Positions 44,434-54,162 of a stretch of 64,000 bases of DNA are shown here, in pieces. The stretch is from Veillonella magna DSM 19857. GTDB lineage: Bacteria > Bacillota > Negativicutes > Veillonellales > Veillonellaceae. Made by a program: the position numbers and the translations under genes. The DNA lies in the NCBI RefSeq assembly GCF_000428745.1, contig NZ_AUAN01000005.1, positions 1-64,000 of the forward strand, in the 5' to 3' direction. Under the pieces are notes generated by a model that was not told the origin of the DNA, searched no databases, and worked only from the letters and a program-made list of their open reading frames with translations. Position 1 is the stretch's first letter. Every line of letters starts with the position of its first letter.

Positions 44434-47043
44434 CTATTGTACCATATTTACGATGGCTTGTTTACCTACAGCCAATGCTTCGGACAATGCTTCCGGTTTC
44501 TTACCGCCGGCTTGTGCCATATCAGGACGTCCGCCACCGTTACCGCCGGCAGCCTGCGCCGTCTGTTTTACAATATTACCTGCATGGATTCCCTGTTTAA
44601 CTGCACCTTTCGTAGCCATGCAAACAAAGTTAACTTTTCCTTCACCGGCCATACCGAGCAATACCACACCGGAGCCAATATGATCGCGTACCATATCGGC
44701 AATATTGCGAAGCTCTTCCATATCGTTAGCTTTTACTTCAGCTACCACACCGGTTAAACCATTAACATCGAATTTACCGGCTAAGACATCATTCATACTA
44801 CCGCTGGCCAATTCTTTTCGTGCTGCTGCCAATTCGTGTTCGAGATTTTTAGTTTCATCCAACAACTGCTGTACACGCTGCACTAACGCTTCCGGTTTTG
44901 CTTTAACCATAGTTGCCAATGTAGCTAATTTTTCCTGATCATCCTGTGCTAATTTGAGAGCAGCTGCCCCCGTTACAGCTTCAATACGGCGCACACCGGA
45001 GCCGATGCCTCCTTCGGAAACAATACGGAAGCTACCAATAACCGCCGTATTAGGTACATGCGAACCACCGCACAATTCAATGCTAAAGTCCGGCACCGTA
45101 ACAACGCGTACACGGTCACCATATTTTTCGCCGAACAAAGCCATTGCCCCTAAAGCCTTCGCTTCATCCATTCCCATTTCCTGGATAGTAAGGTTCTGTG
45201 CCTTTAGTATTTCTTCATTTACTAAACGAGTGATTTCTTTCATTTCATCATCGCTTACCGGTGAGAAATGAGTAAAGTCAAAGCGTAAACGATCTGGCAT
45301 TACCAGGGAACCGGCCTGATTAACATGGTCGCCCAATACGCGTTTCAACGCTGCATGCAACAAGTGCGTTGCCGTGTGATTGCGCGCCATGGAAAGACGT
45401 CGAGCTGTATCTACTTCGAAGGTGACGTCATCACCGACAGCCACACTGCCTTCTACAACAGTAGCAATGTGATACGTCGTACCTTCCGGTAATTTTTTAG
45501 TATTGTGCACTTCCAATTTACCCATAGGGCCTACGATATATCCCGTATCACCTAACTGTCCGCCGCCTTCGGCATGGAATGGTGTAGTGAGAACGATTAC
45601 GGTTACTTCTTCACCGTCTTCCGCACGATCAACGCGGTTAGCGCCACGGCCGATCATGAGAATTTCCGAAGCTTTTGCATCTTCATCAGCGGTTAACGTT
45701 TCGTTAGCCAAGAAGGTGATATCCGGTGTAGCTACTTTGGCATCCACATCTTCACGTGCTGCGCGAGCACGGGCACGCTGTTCGGCCATAGCTTTTTCAA
45801 AGCCCTCCATATCAATAGACAATCCAGATTCACCGGCAATTTCTTCCGTCAGTTCCCAAGGGAATCCATAGGTATCATACAATTTGAATACGTCAGCACC
45901 GCCGATAACCGTTGCTTCATTCTTCTTCAACTCATCCACTAGTGCCGTCAACATGGCCAAACCTTGTTCCAGCGTTTGATTGAAGCGTTCCTCTTCATTA
46001 GCCACAACACGCTTAATGAAGGATTTCTTTTCTACTAAATCCTTTAAGCCCGGTCCCAGAATATCCACAACCACATCGATAAGTTCCGTCAAGAACAGTC
46101 CCTTGATTCCCAACAAACGGCCATGACGTACAGCACGACGCAAAATACGACGCAATACATAACCACGACCTTCATTGGATGGTAATACACCATCACCGAT
46201 AAGCACGGCAATAGCGCGAATATGGTCACCGATAACCTTCAAGGATACATCGGTATTAGCATCTGTATGATACGTTACCTTCGCCATTTGTGCGGCGCGT
46301 TCAATAATAGGGAAGATTAAATCTGTTTCAAAATTACTTTCTTTATTCTGTAATACGGAAGCCAATCGTTCTAGGCCGGCACCGGTATCGATATTTTTCT
46401 TTTCCAACGGTTCATAGGTGCCTTCCGCCGTACGGTTGAACTGTGTAAATACCAGATTCCAAATTTCCAGATAACGGTCACAGTCACATCCCGGTGCACA
46501 ATCGGGACTACCACAACCGCGTTCTTCACCTAAGTCATAGAAGATTTCGCTGTCCGGTCCGCACGGTCCTTCACCGATTTCCCAGAAGTTGTCTTCCAAA
46601 CGACTGATATGGCTGTCCGGTAATCCGACTTCTTTATGCCATACATCATATGCTTCTTGGTCATCCGGATACACAGTTACATATAAACGATTCTTATCGA
46701 GCTTAATCACTTCTGTCAAGAATTCCCAAGCCCAATGAATGGCATCCTTTTTGAAGTAATCGCCAAAGGAAAAGTTACCCAACATTTCGAAGAATGTATG
46801 ATGACGTGCCGTGCGTCCAACATTTTCAATATCACCGGTACGAATACATTTTTGGCAGGTCGTCACGCGTGTGCGCGGCGGCACTAATTTACCCGTAAAA
46901 AACGGCTTTAACGGAGCCATACCCGCACCGATTAAGAGCAGCGACGGATCATTCTCCGGAATCAACGGATAGCTATCTAATTTTAAATGTCCCTTACTTT
47001 CAAAAAACTGCAAGTATGCTTGCCGCAGTTCATTACCTTTCAT
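44434..47043 (-). CDS. alaS: Alanyl-tRNA synthetase
   Basis: An 869-residue class II synthetase: catalytic domain (about 1-250), tRNA recognition helices, editing domain with HTATHLLHAAL (about 555-565) and CGGSHVPNT (about 655-663), and the C-terminal C-Ala domain with a glycine-rich NGGGRPDMAQAGG (about 835-847). Full length, intact. GGAGG precedes the ATG. It is read after the metal transporter genes with only 52 bases between and no terminator, so read-through is likely. Confidence 0.98.
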   Translation of the reverse strand: MKGNELRQAYLQFFESKGHLKLDSYPLIPENDPSLLLIGAGMAPLKPFFTGKLVPPRTRVTTCQKCIRTGDIENVGRTARHHTFFEMLGNFSFGDYFKKDAIHWAWEFLTEVIKLDKNRLYVTVYPDDQEAYDVWHKEVGLPDSHISRLEDNFWEIGEGPCGPDSEIFYDLGEERGCGSPDCAPGCDCDRYLEIWNLVFTQFNRTAEGTYEPLEKKNIDTGAGLERLASVLQNKESNFETDLIFPIIERAAQMAKVTYHTDANTDVSLKVIGDHIRAIAVLIGDGVLPSNEGRGYVLRRILRRAVRHGRLLGIKGLFLTELIDVVVDILGPGLKDLVEKKSFIKRVVANEEERFNQTLEQGLAMLTALVDELKKNEATVIGGADVFKLYDTYGFPWELTEEIAGESGLSIDMEGFEKAMAEQRARARAAREDVDAKVATPDITFLANETLTADEDAKASEILMIGRGANRVDRAEDGEEVTVIVLTTPFHAEGGGQLGDTGYIVGPMGKLEVHNTKKLPEGTTYHIATVVEGSVAVGDDVTFEVDTARRLSMARNHTATHLLHAALKRVLGDHVNQAGSLVMPDRLRFDFTHFSPVSDDEMKEITRLVNEEILKAQNLTIQEMGMDEAKALGAMALFGEKYGDRVRVVTVPDFSIELCGGSHVPNTAVIGSFRIVSEGGIGSGVRRIEAVTGAAALKLAQDDQEKLATLATMVKAKPEALVQRVQQLLDETKNLEHELAAARKELASGSMNDVLAGKFDVNGLTGVVAEVKANDMEELRNIADMVRDHIGSGVVLLGMAGEGKVNFVCMATKGAVKQGIHAGNIVKQTAQAAGGNGGGRPDMAQAGGKKPEALSEALAVGKQAIVNMVQ

Positions 47044-47095
47044 GAGTCCCAGCCTCCTAGTAAATTTTTACTCTTCATTATACCGCATATCTTCT

Positions 47096-47896
47096 CTATT
47101 TGTATAGCAACGAACCGATGAAGGTAATCGCATACAACGCAATAGCTGTCATTACAATGGTACCACCCGGCGCAATATCGCCGAAGAAAGCAATCAAAAG
47201 ACCACCCACCACCGATATCAGCGAATACGCCACCGCCAATGCCATAGTAGTTTTAAAGCCCTTGCGCCAAAGATGAGCCGTTGCCACCGGTACTATCATC
47301 AAAGCACTGATGAGCAAGATTCCCACAACCGTCATGCCCATGACGATAACCAAGGCTGTTAATATAGAAAACAGCATATTGATACGGCCTACATTGACAC
47401 CGGCCGTGACTGCAACTTCTTCGTCAAAGGATGTCAATAATAGGCGCGAATAAATTTGACTAATAATACCAATCACAACTAAAGCTACCACACCAATGGA
47501 TATAATATCTGCTTCGCTAACTGTCAGAATGCTACCAAACAAAAAGTTCAGCAATCCCGTACTGGGCATCTTTGTAATTGTCGAAAAAATAACAGCCAAT
47601 GCCAAACCGGCATAAAAGAACAATGCTAAAATCATATCCGTGTATTGATTCTGACGTCGTCGTATAAGCTCGATTCCCACGGCAGCGGCCACTGTCAAAC
47701 CGGCGGCTCCCAACGGTGGATACCAATTAAGTAATGAAGCCCCAGTAACACCGGCAAAAGCAATATGGCCTAATCCATCACCTAACAATGATTGCCTTTT
47801 AATAACAATAAACATGCCGATTAACGGGCACATAACAGCGACAATAACACCTGCCAGTAACGCCCGTTGCATAAAGGAATATGCCAATAAATCCAT
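47096..47896 (-). CDS. Metal ABC transporter permease (ZnuB/MntB type)
   Basis: A 266-residue family 3 metal permease with about eight membrane helices. It begins YSFMQRALLAGVIVAVMCPLIG and has the GDGLGHIAFAGV motif (about 37-48). With the ATPase it should import zinc or manganese; which one is not clear. No binding protein (ZnuA) is adjacent. The ATG is one base after the ATPase stop. Confidence 0.92.
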   Translation of the reverse strand: MDLLAYSFMQRALLAGVIVAVMCPLIGMFIVIKRQSLLGDGLGHIAFAGVTGASLLNWYPPLGAAGLTVAAAVGIELIRRRQNQYTDMILALFFYAGLALAVIFSTITKMPSTGLLNFLFGSILTVSEADIISIGVVALVVIGIISQIYSRLLLTSFDEEVAVTAGVNVGRINMLFSILTALVIVMGMTVVGILLISALMIVPVATAHLWRKGFKTTMALAVAYSLISVVGGLLIAFFGDIAPGGTIVMTAIALYAITFIGSLLYK

Positions 47897-47897
47897 C

Positions 47898-48611
47898 TTA
47901 CCCTCCTATATGCCAAGACAATGCCGTTCCCATATGACTTTCCAAGAATCCTTGGCAGTCCCCTTGGTAACATACATGGCGATCCACGCAAATCACCTCA
48001 TCTGCCACCTTGGCGGCTTCCGTAATATCGTGGGTAACCATAATAATAGTCAAGCCCTGTCGGCACAAAGACCGCAACAGTTCAAAAATATGAGCACTAG
48101 CCTTCATATCAACACCGCTGGTAGGTTCATCTAATAATAAATACTTAGAATGGCGTGCTAATGCCTGCGCAATCATGACTCGTTGTTGCTGACCGCCTGA
48201 CAACTCTCCTATACGGCGATCGCGCAACTCCCACATACCTACCTTGTGAAGTGCATCCTCTATCCGCTGCTGTCGTTCATGGCGCGATACATAGGCTTGT
48301 ACCAATAAGCCCAATCCTACAATTTCATATACCGTCGCCGGAAATTGTGAGGCATTTTTATTGTAAATTTGCGGTACCAAGTGAATGAGTCCCTGCCGCT
48401 GTGCCTCGCCAACACTCCGTCCGTCAATAGTCACTTTCCCTTCTTCCGGTGAAAGCAATCCGGCAACAAGTCGTAGCAATGTTGTCTTACCGGCTCCGTT
48501 AGGTCCTACTACGATAGTAAATGTTCCTGCCGGTATCACTAATGATAAATCTTGTACGATATCTTCTTGCTCATAGGAAAAGTACACCTTTTCCAAGCGA
48601 ATCTCACCCAT
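47898..48611 (-). CDS. Metal ABC transporter ATP-binding protein (ZnuC/MntA type)
   Basis: A 237-residue ABC ATPase: Walker A GPNGAGKTTLLR (about 37-48), signature LSGGQQQRV (about 138-146), Walker B LLLDEPTSGVD (about 157-167) and the switch His in MVTHD. Paired with the permease gene downstream. AGGAGAG precedes the ATG. Confidence 0.92.
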   Translation of the reverse strand: MGEIRLEKVYFSYEQEDIVQDLSLVIPAGTFTIVVGPNGAGKTTLLRLVAGLLSPEEGKVTIDGRSVGEAQRQGLIHLVPQIYNKNASQFPATVYEIVGLGLLVQAYVSRHERQQRIEDALHKVGMWELRDRRIGELSGGQQQRVMIAQALARHSKYLLLDEPTSGVDMKASAHIFELLRSLCRQGLTIIMVTHDITEAAKVADEVICVDRHVCYQGDCQGFLESHMGTALSWHIGG

Positions 48612-48664
48612 ATCATCTCTCCTGACAAAACTCTGTATATATTATTTATGATTACCATACAGTA

Positions 48665-48690
48665 TCAAAAAGGAGGCTTACGCCTCCTTT
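48665..48690 (-). terminator. Terminator after the NlpC/P60 gene
   Basis: AAAGGAGGC/GCCTCCTTT stem with a 4-base loop and TTTTT on the minus strand. The T-run plus following bases (TTGATA) could also serve as -35 for the metal transporter operon. Confidence 0.85.
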
Positions 48691-48741
48691 CTAATTCCGT
48701 ATATATTGTCTATCTATGACCAATGCATAGTTATAGCCTGA

Positions 48742-49611
48742 CTACATAACACGCTTAGCGCCAATGTAGCGACTTCCCCAATATCCACCGGATAAATCGG
48801 CAATGGCTACGCCTCGACTGCTAGTAGCACTGATAAAGCGTCCGTTACCGATATAAATACCGGAGTGAGATACACCTGGTTCATAGGTTTCAAAGAATAC
48901 CAAGTCACCGGGTTGTAAATGCTGTTTATCTACAGCTTTCCCCACATTATACTGTTCATCAGCCATGCGCGGTAGGTTAATACCGGCTTTTGCAAATACA
49001 TAACGCGTGTAACCGGAACAATCAAATCCTTGCGGTGTCGTTCCCCCAAATACATAAGGAACACCTTTATATTGTTCGGCTACGGCCAGCAATGATTTCA
49101 CTTCCTTTGACATTGTTGTCGTCGCTGCAAACTTAAAGTCTTCATCTACGGGATCACGATGAATGCCGCTAAATAAACTGTCGTCAGCACTGCCTTTGCG
49201 TACTGCCTTTTTGCCCACTCCTTGCTTGCTGCTCGCAGCTCGCTTTGCCGCTGCCGCACGGCTGTCTGCCATTTCCTTATCCAGTTTGGCTTTAGCCATT
49301 CGGGTAATCTTACCTACCCGACTCTCGTTAAACGGCTTACCCATAATAGCCTTATAGGTATCCGGTCCGGTAATCCCGTCTACTTCCATATGATGATCTC
49401 GTTGAAACAGGCGGACCGCCCATTTAGTATTGGCATCGTATTCACCGTTAACACGTGCCTTATACCCGTAGGTAACCAGCTTTTTTTGGAGATCTACTAT
49501 ATCGCCGCCCTTATCGCCGTATTTATAGCCCGCTGCCTGTGCAACAGCTGTACTACCTACCAGCAAAGCCGCCATTAGCATCACTCGTATTGCTTTATAA
49601 CTGCGTCTCAT
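48742..49611 (-). CDS. NlpC/P60 endopeptidase with peptidoglycan-binding domain
   Basis: A 289-residue exported protein: signal peptide (about 1-26, ending AQA), PG_binding_1 domain (about 30-93, VDGITGPDTYKAI), an Ala/Lys-rich linker, and an NlpC/P60 domain (about 170-289). Catalytic Cys is in QGFDCSGYTRYVF (about 203-215) and His in GVSHSGIYIGNGRF (about 248-261). It should cut stem peptides of peptidoglycan in the periplasm. GAGGACC precedes the ATG. Confidence 0.93.
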   Translation of the reverse strand: MRRSYKAIRVMLMAALLVGSTAVAQAAGYKYGDKGGDIVDLQKKLVTYGYKARVNGEYDANTKWAVRLFQRDHHMEVDGITGPDTYKAIMGKPFNESRVGKITRMAKAKLDKEMADSRAAAAKRAASSKQGVGKKAVRKGSADDSLFSGIHRDPVDEDFKFAATTTMSKEVKSLLAVAEQYKGVPYVFGGTTPQGFDCSGYTRYVFAKAGINLPRMADEQYNVGKAVDKQHLQPGDLVFFETYEPGVSHSGIYIGNGRFISATSSRGVAIADLSGGYWGSRYIGAKRVM

Positions 49612-49643
49612 GTATGGTCCTCGCTATTTTTACAAACTATACT

Positions 49644-50588
49644 CTACTTTTTCTCATCACCCGCATCAAAGTGAAAACTATCTTTCACCCAATATAACGG
49701 GCGATGCTTAACTTCTTCAAACACGCGTCCTACATATTCACCGATAATGCCGATGCATATAAGCTGTACACCACCGAGAAAGAAAATTGCTACTCCCAGC
49801 GTAGCCCAGCCACTGACTGCGTCGTCCGTAAAGAAATGAACAAATAAAATATGTAAAATCATAAGCAGACTCAAGAGCCCGCACAATAAGCCGATATAAA
49901 ACGACATGCGCAACGGCACATTCGAAAAGGCCGCTATTCCGTCCAATGCAAAATGAAGCATCTTCCGTACACTGAACTTAGACTTCCCCGCAAATCGAGG
50001 TGGTGCTACAAAATGTACCTCCGCCTGTTTAAATCCTAAATCGCCGACTATACCACGTAGAAATCGCCCATGTTCACGGAATTTAAGAAGAGTGGCTAAC
50101 GCTCTGCGATTCATTAATCTAAAATCAGAGCCACCCTCCACGATAGGCACATTCGCCATCAAATTCATTAGTTTATAGTAGTATTTAGACGTAAATGCCT
50201 TCGCCCAACTGGCATCTTCCGTAGAATCTCGTATAGTGCGTACCACATCGTAGCCTTCTTCCCAATGCCGTACCAGCTCGGGGATCAGTGCCGGCGGATG
50301 CTGCATATCACCGTCCATAGTTATAATCGCATCCCCTTTGGCATGATCAAGGCCACAGGTTAATGCTAATTGATGTCCAAAATTACGTGCTAACAAATAC
50401 ACGCGCACCGAAGCATCTTCTTCAGCGATATGATGTAACATAACAGCCGAATTATCAGAAGACCCATCATCCACAAAAATAATTTCATGTTCATACGGCA
50501 AAGTTGCCAATACGTCCTTAACAGATGAGTAAAACTTCTTTATATTATCCTCTTCATTATATACAGGAACTACTATCGATAAAAGCAT
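49644..50588 (-). CDS. Family 2 glycosyltransferase (polyprenyl-phosphate type)
   Basis: A 314-residue GT2 enzyme of the GtrB/DPM1-like group: SIVVPVYNEEDNI at the start, FVDDGSSDNS (about 39-48), the metal-binding MDGDMQHP (about 91-98) and two C-terminal membrane helices (about 232-254 and 268-290). It should transfer a sugar from a nucleotide to a lipid carrier at the inner face of the membrane, for cell-envelope glycan modification. No flippase or other glycan gene is adjacent. GGAGGAATG precedes the ATG. Confidence 0.9.
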   Translation of the reverse strand: MLLSIVVPVYNEEDNIKKFYSSVKDVLATLPYEHEIIFVDDGSSDNSAVMLHHIAEEDASVRVYLLARNFGHQLALTCGLDHAKGDAIITMDGDMQHPPALIPELVRHWEEGYDVVRTIRDSTEDASWAKAFTSKYYYKLMNLMANVPIVEGGSDFRLMNRRALATLLKFREHGRFLRGIVGDLGFKQAEVHFVAPPRFAGKSKFSVRKMLHFALDGIAAFSNVPLRMSFYIGLLCGLLSLLMILHILFVHFFTDDAVSGWATLGVAIFFLGGVQLICIGIIGEYVGRVFEEVKHRPLYWVKDSFHFDAGDEKK

Positions 50589-50650
50589 GTCATTCCTCCA
50601 TCGTCTATCCGATACTCTATTTTACAATACTAAGAGGAAAATTACCAGTT

Positions 50651-50682
50651 AAAAAAATCGTCCCCCTTTCGGGAGACGATTT
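50651..50682 (-). terminator. Terminator of the hydrogenase operon
   Basis: AAATCGTC..CC with a CGAAAG-type loop region and seven T on the minus strand, starting 4 bases after the last gene. Confidence 0.85.
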
Positions 50683-50686
50683 GCTA

Positions 50687-51064
50687 TTACAGTGCGGCTG
50701 CTTCTATCCACTCTTGCAGTTCGCTTTCAGCTTCTTCCATATCTTCTTCATAGGCACCGCACAGCGATGGATACCGCGCCACCTCAACCGTATAGACGAT
50801 GGCTTCGTCACGTCCGTTGCGGAACGTGCCTACCCAAATACCGGAAAATCGCGTTTCATACCATTCCACCGGTTGATCCGTTTCGGAAAAGGTAATCGTT
50901 ATATGACCACGACCTAATGTTTCCAATACTTCTACTTGTTCTTCCTGTGTCAATCCCGTATTTTCAATATAAAGAGTATATGTTTCACCGGATTCACGTA
51001 ATGTTTTTAATGCTAATTTGAGCTCTCCCAAAATAGTTGCTACATTACTGTAATTCTCAATCAT
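50687..51064 (-). CDS. HupH C-terminal-like hydrogenase accessory protein
   Basis: A 125-residue protein. Residues about 45-95 read like the C-terminal domain of HupH/HyaF hydrogenase-expression proteins (LETLGRGHITITF, then EWYETRFSGIWVGTF). HupH proteins are about 280 residues, so this is the C-terminal module alone. In other bacteria they act in maturation of the small subunit Fe-S clusters. It overlaps the protease gene by 8 bases and ends the operon. Confidence 0.75.
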   Translation of the reverse strand: MIENYSNVATILGELKLALKTLRESGETYTLYIENTGLTQEEQVEVLETLGRGHITITFSETDQPVEWYETRFSGIWVGTFRNGRDEAIVYTVEVARYPSLCGAYEEDMEEAESELQEWIEAAAL

Positions 51065-51551
51065 CTTTTTTCTTCACCTCCACGCCCCAGTTCATTAACA
51101 CGGCTATAATCCGCTGTTTCATATCCGGCATAGCCTGCTGAACAAGCGGTGTCGGTTCCAATCCAATATCAAGACTCATCGGCTCTACCCCGATAACCAC
51201 CGCATCATCCAGAGGATCTTCCTGGAGAGCGCGAATCCGCAAGATATCCTGCATGCCAACTTCATGTACGGAAATGTGCTCCGTAAAGTATGTTTCTGTT
51301 TCTTGGTGTAAAAACTCATACACTGTTCCCGGGGCCTCGCCACCTTGCACCGCATCTACCAGTAACAATTTTTTCATACCGCGCATATAGCTAAGGAGCT
51401 CCATTCCCATCGTGCCGCCGTCAACAATATTAATTTCCGGCGTAAACGTATAGTCTTGGCGCATTTCATTTACTACGTGCACACCAACGCCTTCATCACT
51501 AAGAAGTATGTTGCCTACCCCCAAGAGGGTAATACTATTTTCTGTCGCCAT
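51057..51551 (-). CDS. hyaD: Hydrogenase maturation protease
   Basis: A 164-residue HyaD/HybD-type endopeptidase: LGVGNILLSDEGVGVHVV (about 10-27) with the Ni-sensing Glu/Asp, VDGGTMGMELL, LLVDAVQGG with the second Asp (about 67), and SVHEVGMQDIL with the His (about 97). It removes the C-terminal peptide of the large subunit after nickel insertion. It overlaps the cytochrome gene by 17 bases. Confidence 0.95.
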   Translation of the reverse strand: MATENSITLLGVGNILLSDEGVGVHVVNEMRQDYTFTPEINIVDGGTMGMELLSYMRGMKKLLLVDAVQGGEAPGTVYEFLHQETETYFTEHISVHEVGMQDILRIRALQEDPLDDAVVIGVEPMSLDIGLEPTPLVQQAMPDMKQRIIAVLMNWGVEVKKKDD

Positions 51552-52245
51552 ACAAATCCTCTATATCTTCCGGATCATCCGGGTAAAACTTCATGCCCGA
51601 TACCATACTGGATACTTCGCCAGACTCTTCCATAACATCTTCTCGGAATGCCAAGTACACGTGCATAACGGTAAAGAGTAAGAAAGCCCACGCAATATAG
51701 TGATGGATAATGTGGATTTCATATTCCGTAAACAGCATGTTCAAAGGATTGAAAATTAAAGCCAACCAACTGTCCGGTCGAATCTGCGAGTACATGGCCA
51801 GACCTGTTGCAATTTCCAACACGAATAAAATATAGATAATGAAATAACTGGTACGTGCCAATGAATTGCGGAGTACCCGGTGTTCACGTTGTTGCGGCAG
51901 CATCAAGTAATGTGTTGTAGTCTGCCATAAGCCACGCCAATACCGACGTTTATTGAAACGAGGCAACAAGCGGTCTCCACGATAGCGAATAGCTCCGTAG
52001 ATACGGAACACAAAGGAAAAAATTAAGATAAATGCCGCTGTAAAATGAATACGGCGTATCATTTCCATAGAAAACCAGCTATTAATTGCCTCTGCCGGTT
52101 CCCGTCCTGTAAAGTTAATAAATCCCGGGTCACCAATATATAACCCGCTCCAAAATAGAGCCGTTACACTAAGTACCATAGTCCAATGGAAAATCCTAAG
52201 CCATAGGCTAAACACACGGTAAGGCTTTTTCTGTCGTTGCAGCAT
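51535..52245 (-). CDS. hyaC: Ni/Fe-hydrogenase b-type cytochrome subunit
   Basis: A 236-residue membrane protein with four helices and haem-ligand His residues (IFHWTMVLSV near 18-27, RIHFTAAFILI near 64-74, HIIHHYIAWAFLLFTVMHVYLA near 180-200, given in part). It takes electrons from the periplasmic hydrogenase dimer to the quinone pool. The second ATG (52245) has the better spacing from GAGGAGGG; the first is at 52251. Confidence 0.93.
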   Translation of the reverse strand: MLQRQKKPYRVFSLWLRIFHWTMVLSVTALFWSGLYIGDPGFINFTGREPAEAINSWFSMEMIRRIHFTAAFILIFSFVFRIYGAIRYRGDRLLPRFNKRRYWRGLWQTTTHYLMLPQQREHRVLRNSLARTSYFIIYILFVLEIATGLAMYSQIRPDSWLALIFNPLNMLFTEYEIHIIHHYIAWAFLLFTVMHVYLAFREDVMEESGEVSSMVSGMKFYPDDPEDIEDLYGDRK

Positions 52246-52260
52246 ATACATCCCTCCTCG

Positions 52261-54162
52261 TTATTTGCACAAGGCATCCGTATTCACAGAAACGATTTCC
52301 TCACCTTTTTTGTTATAGAGATGTGTCGAACAAGCTAGGCATGGGTCGAAGGAGTGAATTCCCTTTAAAATTTCCAACGGCTTATCCGCAATTTTCACCT
52401 TCGTATCAATCATGTTAGATTCATAGGCACCGTGTTCGTTTGCTATAGTCTTTGGACATGCATTCCAAGTTGTCGGCACAATACACTGATAGTTATCAAT
52501 CTTACCGTCTTTGATAACGCACCAATGACCGAGGCCACCACGCGGAGCATCTAATACGCCAACACCTTTAGCTTCCTTCGGCCATGTATTCGGATCGAAT
52601 TTTTCCGTATTAGCTACTACTGTATCGCCGCCTTTAATATTACTTACAAGCTTGTCAAAGAAATACTGGCTCAGCGAAGCTGCTACTTGTGCATCCAATG
52701 CACGGCATGCGGTACGACCTACGGTACTGCACATCCACACATGAGCCGGTACGCCGATTACGGAAGATACTGCATCAACCTGTTTTACCATTAGCGCTTC
52801 TGCCCATGTCGGATTTTTGATGATGCCTTGTTTTACCTTAGTATACACTACGATATATTTAGCCAACGGGCCTACTTCGCAAGCCTTGCCCTGGAAAGTT
52901 GGCGATTTAATCCAGGAATACTTTTTGGTTTCATCCAAAAATTCCCAATGTTCTTTAGTTCCTGTCTTAGGACCGGTATAGTTTGGCTTTGTAATCCCTT
53001 CCGACGGATGTAATGACTTAGTACCGTCAGGATAGTTGTACCACGAGTGTTCTACTTCTTCCGTCAAGAATTGCGGATCCATCAAGTCTTTACCTTCCAA
53101 ATTGGTAAAAACAGCTTTGTCCACGCCTTGTTCAAAGTTTTCAACAACGCCGTTAGCACGTACCATAGCCTTTTTAAAATAATCGCCATTACTGATGCCG
53201 CTATATGGTTCATCAGGATAACCGCCATACGCCAATACGCGTTTTTTGGACAAGCCCCCACCATCTACCATGCCGGCTTTTACATACATGTGACCGATAG
53301 CCAATACGTCCGGCAAATAGTAATAATCTACTAAATCATGTGCCATAGAAATGGATTCATCTACTACAGCCAAGCGAGCCGTGTTGATAGGTGCGTTCAT
53401 ATCATCCATAGAGATAGAACACGGCATACCACCTACGATATAGTGCGGATGCGGATTTTTACCGCCGAAAACAACATGCGGGGTTACAATATCACGCTGG
53501 CGATCCAACACAGCTAAGTAATGAGCTACACCCATAAGATGTACTTCCGGAGGCAACAATTTATAATCCGGGTGATCCCACCACTGCGCTGCAAAAATCC
53601 CAAGTTGACCACTATCAACAATCTTCTTAATCTTTGCCTGTACAGCTGCATAGTACGTAGCATTTCCCTTAGGGAATTCCTTAGGATATGCCGATGTTTT
53701 AGATTGTACATCAGCCGGTTCCAAACCACTGATGTTGTAGGTTTTTAAAACAGTTTCCTGTAAAGCTGCCGTCTTTGCCGGATCCGCCTGCAGTGCTTCC
53801 AAAGGGCTTACCCAGTCTAACGCATGCAAATGGTAAAAGTGAACGATATGGTCGTGCACATCCAAACAGCTATGCATAATATTGCGAATATAGTTAGCAT
53901 TTTTAGGAATCTGAATTCCCAATGCATCTTCTACAGAACGCAATGATGCTAATGCGTGAGTCGATGTACATACACCACAAATACGCTGTACAAATGCCCA
54001 TACATCACGAGGATCACGGTCCTTGGCAACCAGCTCGATACCACGCCAAGCCGTGCCGCTGGACAAGGCATCTTGCACCTGGCCGGTAGCCTCATCTACA
54101 GATACTTCTACGCGCAAATGACCTTCAATACGCGTTACGGGGTCAACGACTACACGTTTCAT
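52261..54162 (-). CDS. hyaB: [NiFe] hydrogenase large subunit
   Basis: A 633-residue group 1 uptake-type large subunit. N-terminal nickel ligands are in RICGVCTSTHA (L2, about 61-71) and the C-terminal ones in FDPCLACSTH (L5, about 605-614). After the His, 19 residues (LYNKKGEEIVSVNTDALCK) form the peptide cut off by HyaD. It oxidises H2 at the NiFe site on the periplasmic side. Its ATG overlaps the small-subunit stop. Confidence 0.97.
   Translation of the reverse strand: MKRVVVDPVTRIEGHLRVEVSVDEATGQVQDALSSGTAWRGIELVAKDRDPRDVWAFVQRICGVCTSTHALASLRSVEDALGIQIPKNANYIRNIMHSCLDVHDHIVHFYHLHALDWVSPLEALQADPAKTAALQETVLKTYNISGLEPADVQSKTSAYPKEFPKGNATYYAAVQAKIKKIVDSGQLGIFAAQWWDHPDYKLLPPEVHLMGVAHYLAVLDRQRDIVTPHVVFGGKNPHPHYIVGGMPCSISMDDMNAPINTARLAVVDESISMAHDLVDYYYLPDVLAIGHMYVKAGMVDGGGLSKKRVLAYGGYPDEPYSGISNGDYFKKAMVRANGVVENFEQGVDKAVFTNLEGKDLMDPQFLTEEVEHSWYNYPDGTKSLHPSEGITKPNYTGPKTGTKEHWEFLDETKKYSWIKSPTFQGKACEVGPLAKYIVVYTKVKQGIIKNPTWAEALMVKQVDAVSSVIGVPAHVWMCSTVGRTACRALDAQVAASLSQYFFDKLVSNIKGGDTVVANTEKFDPNTWPKEAKGVGVLDAPRGGLGHWCVIKDGKIDNYQCIVPTTWNACPKTIANEHGAYESNMIDTKVKIADKPLEILKGIHSFDPCLACSTHLYNKKGEEIVSVNTDALCK

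Noticed and set aside
48612-48664. Zur or Fur box upstream of the metal transporter
   Set aside because: The sequence is AT-rich but lacks a convincing inverted repeat of the known consensus.
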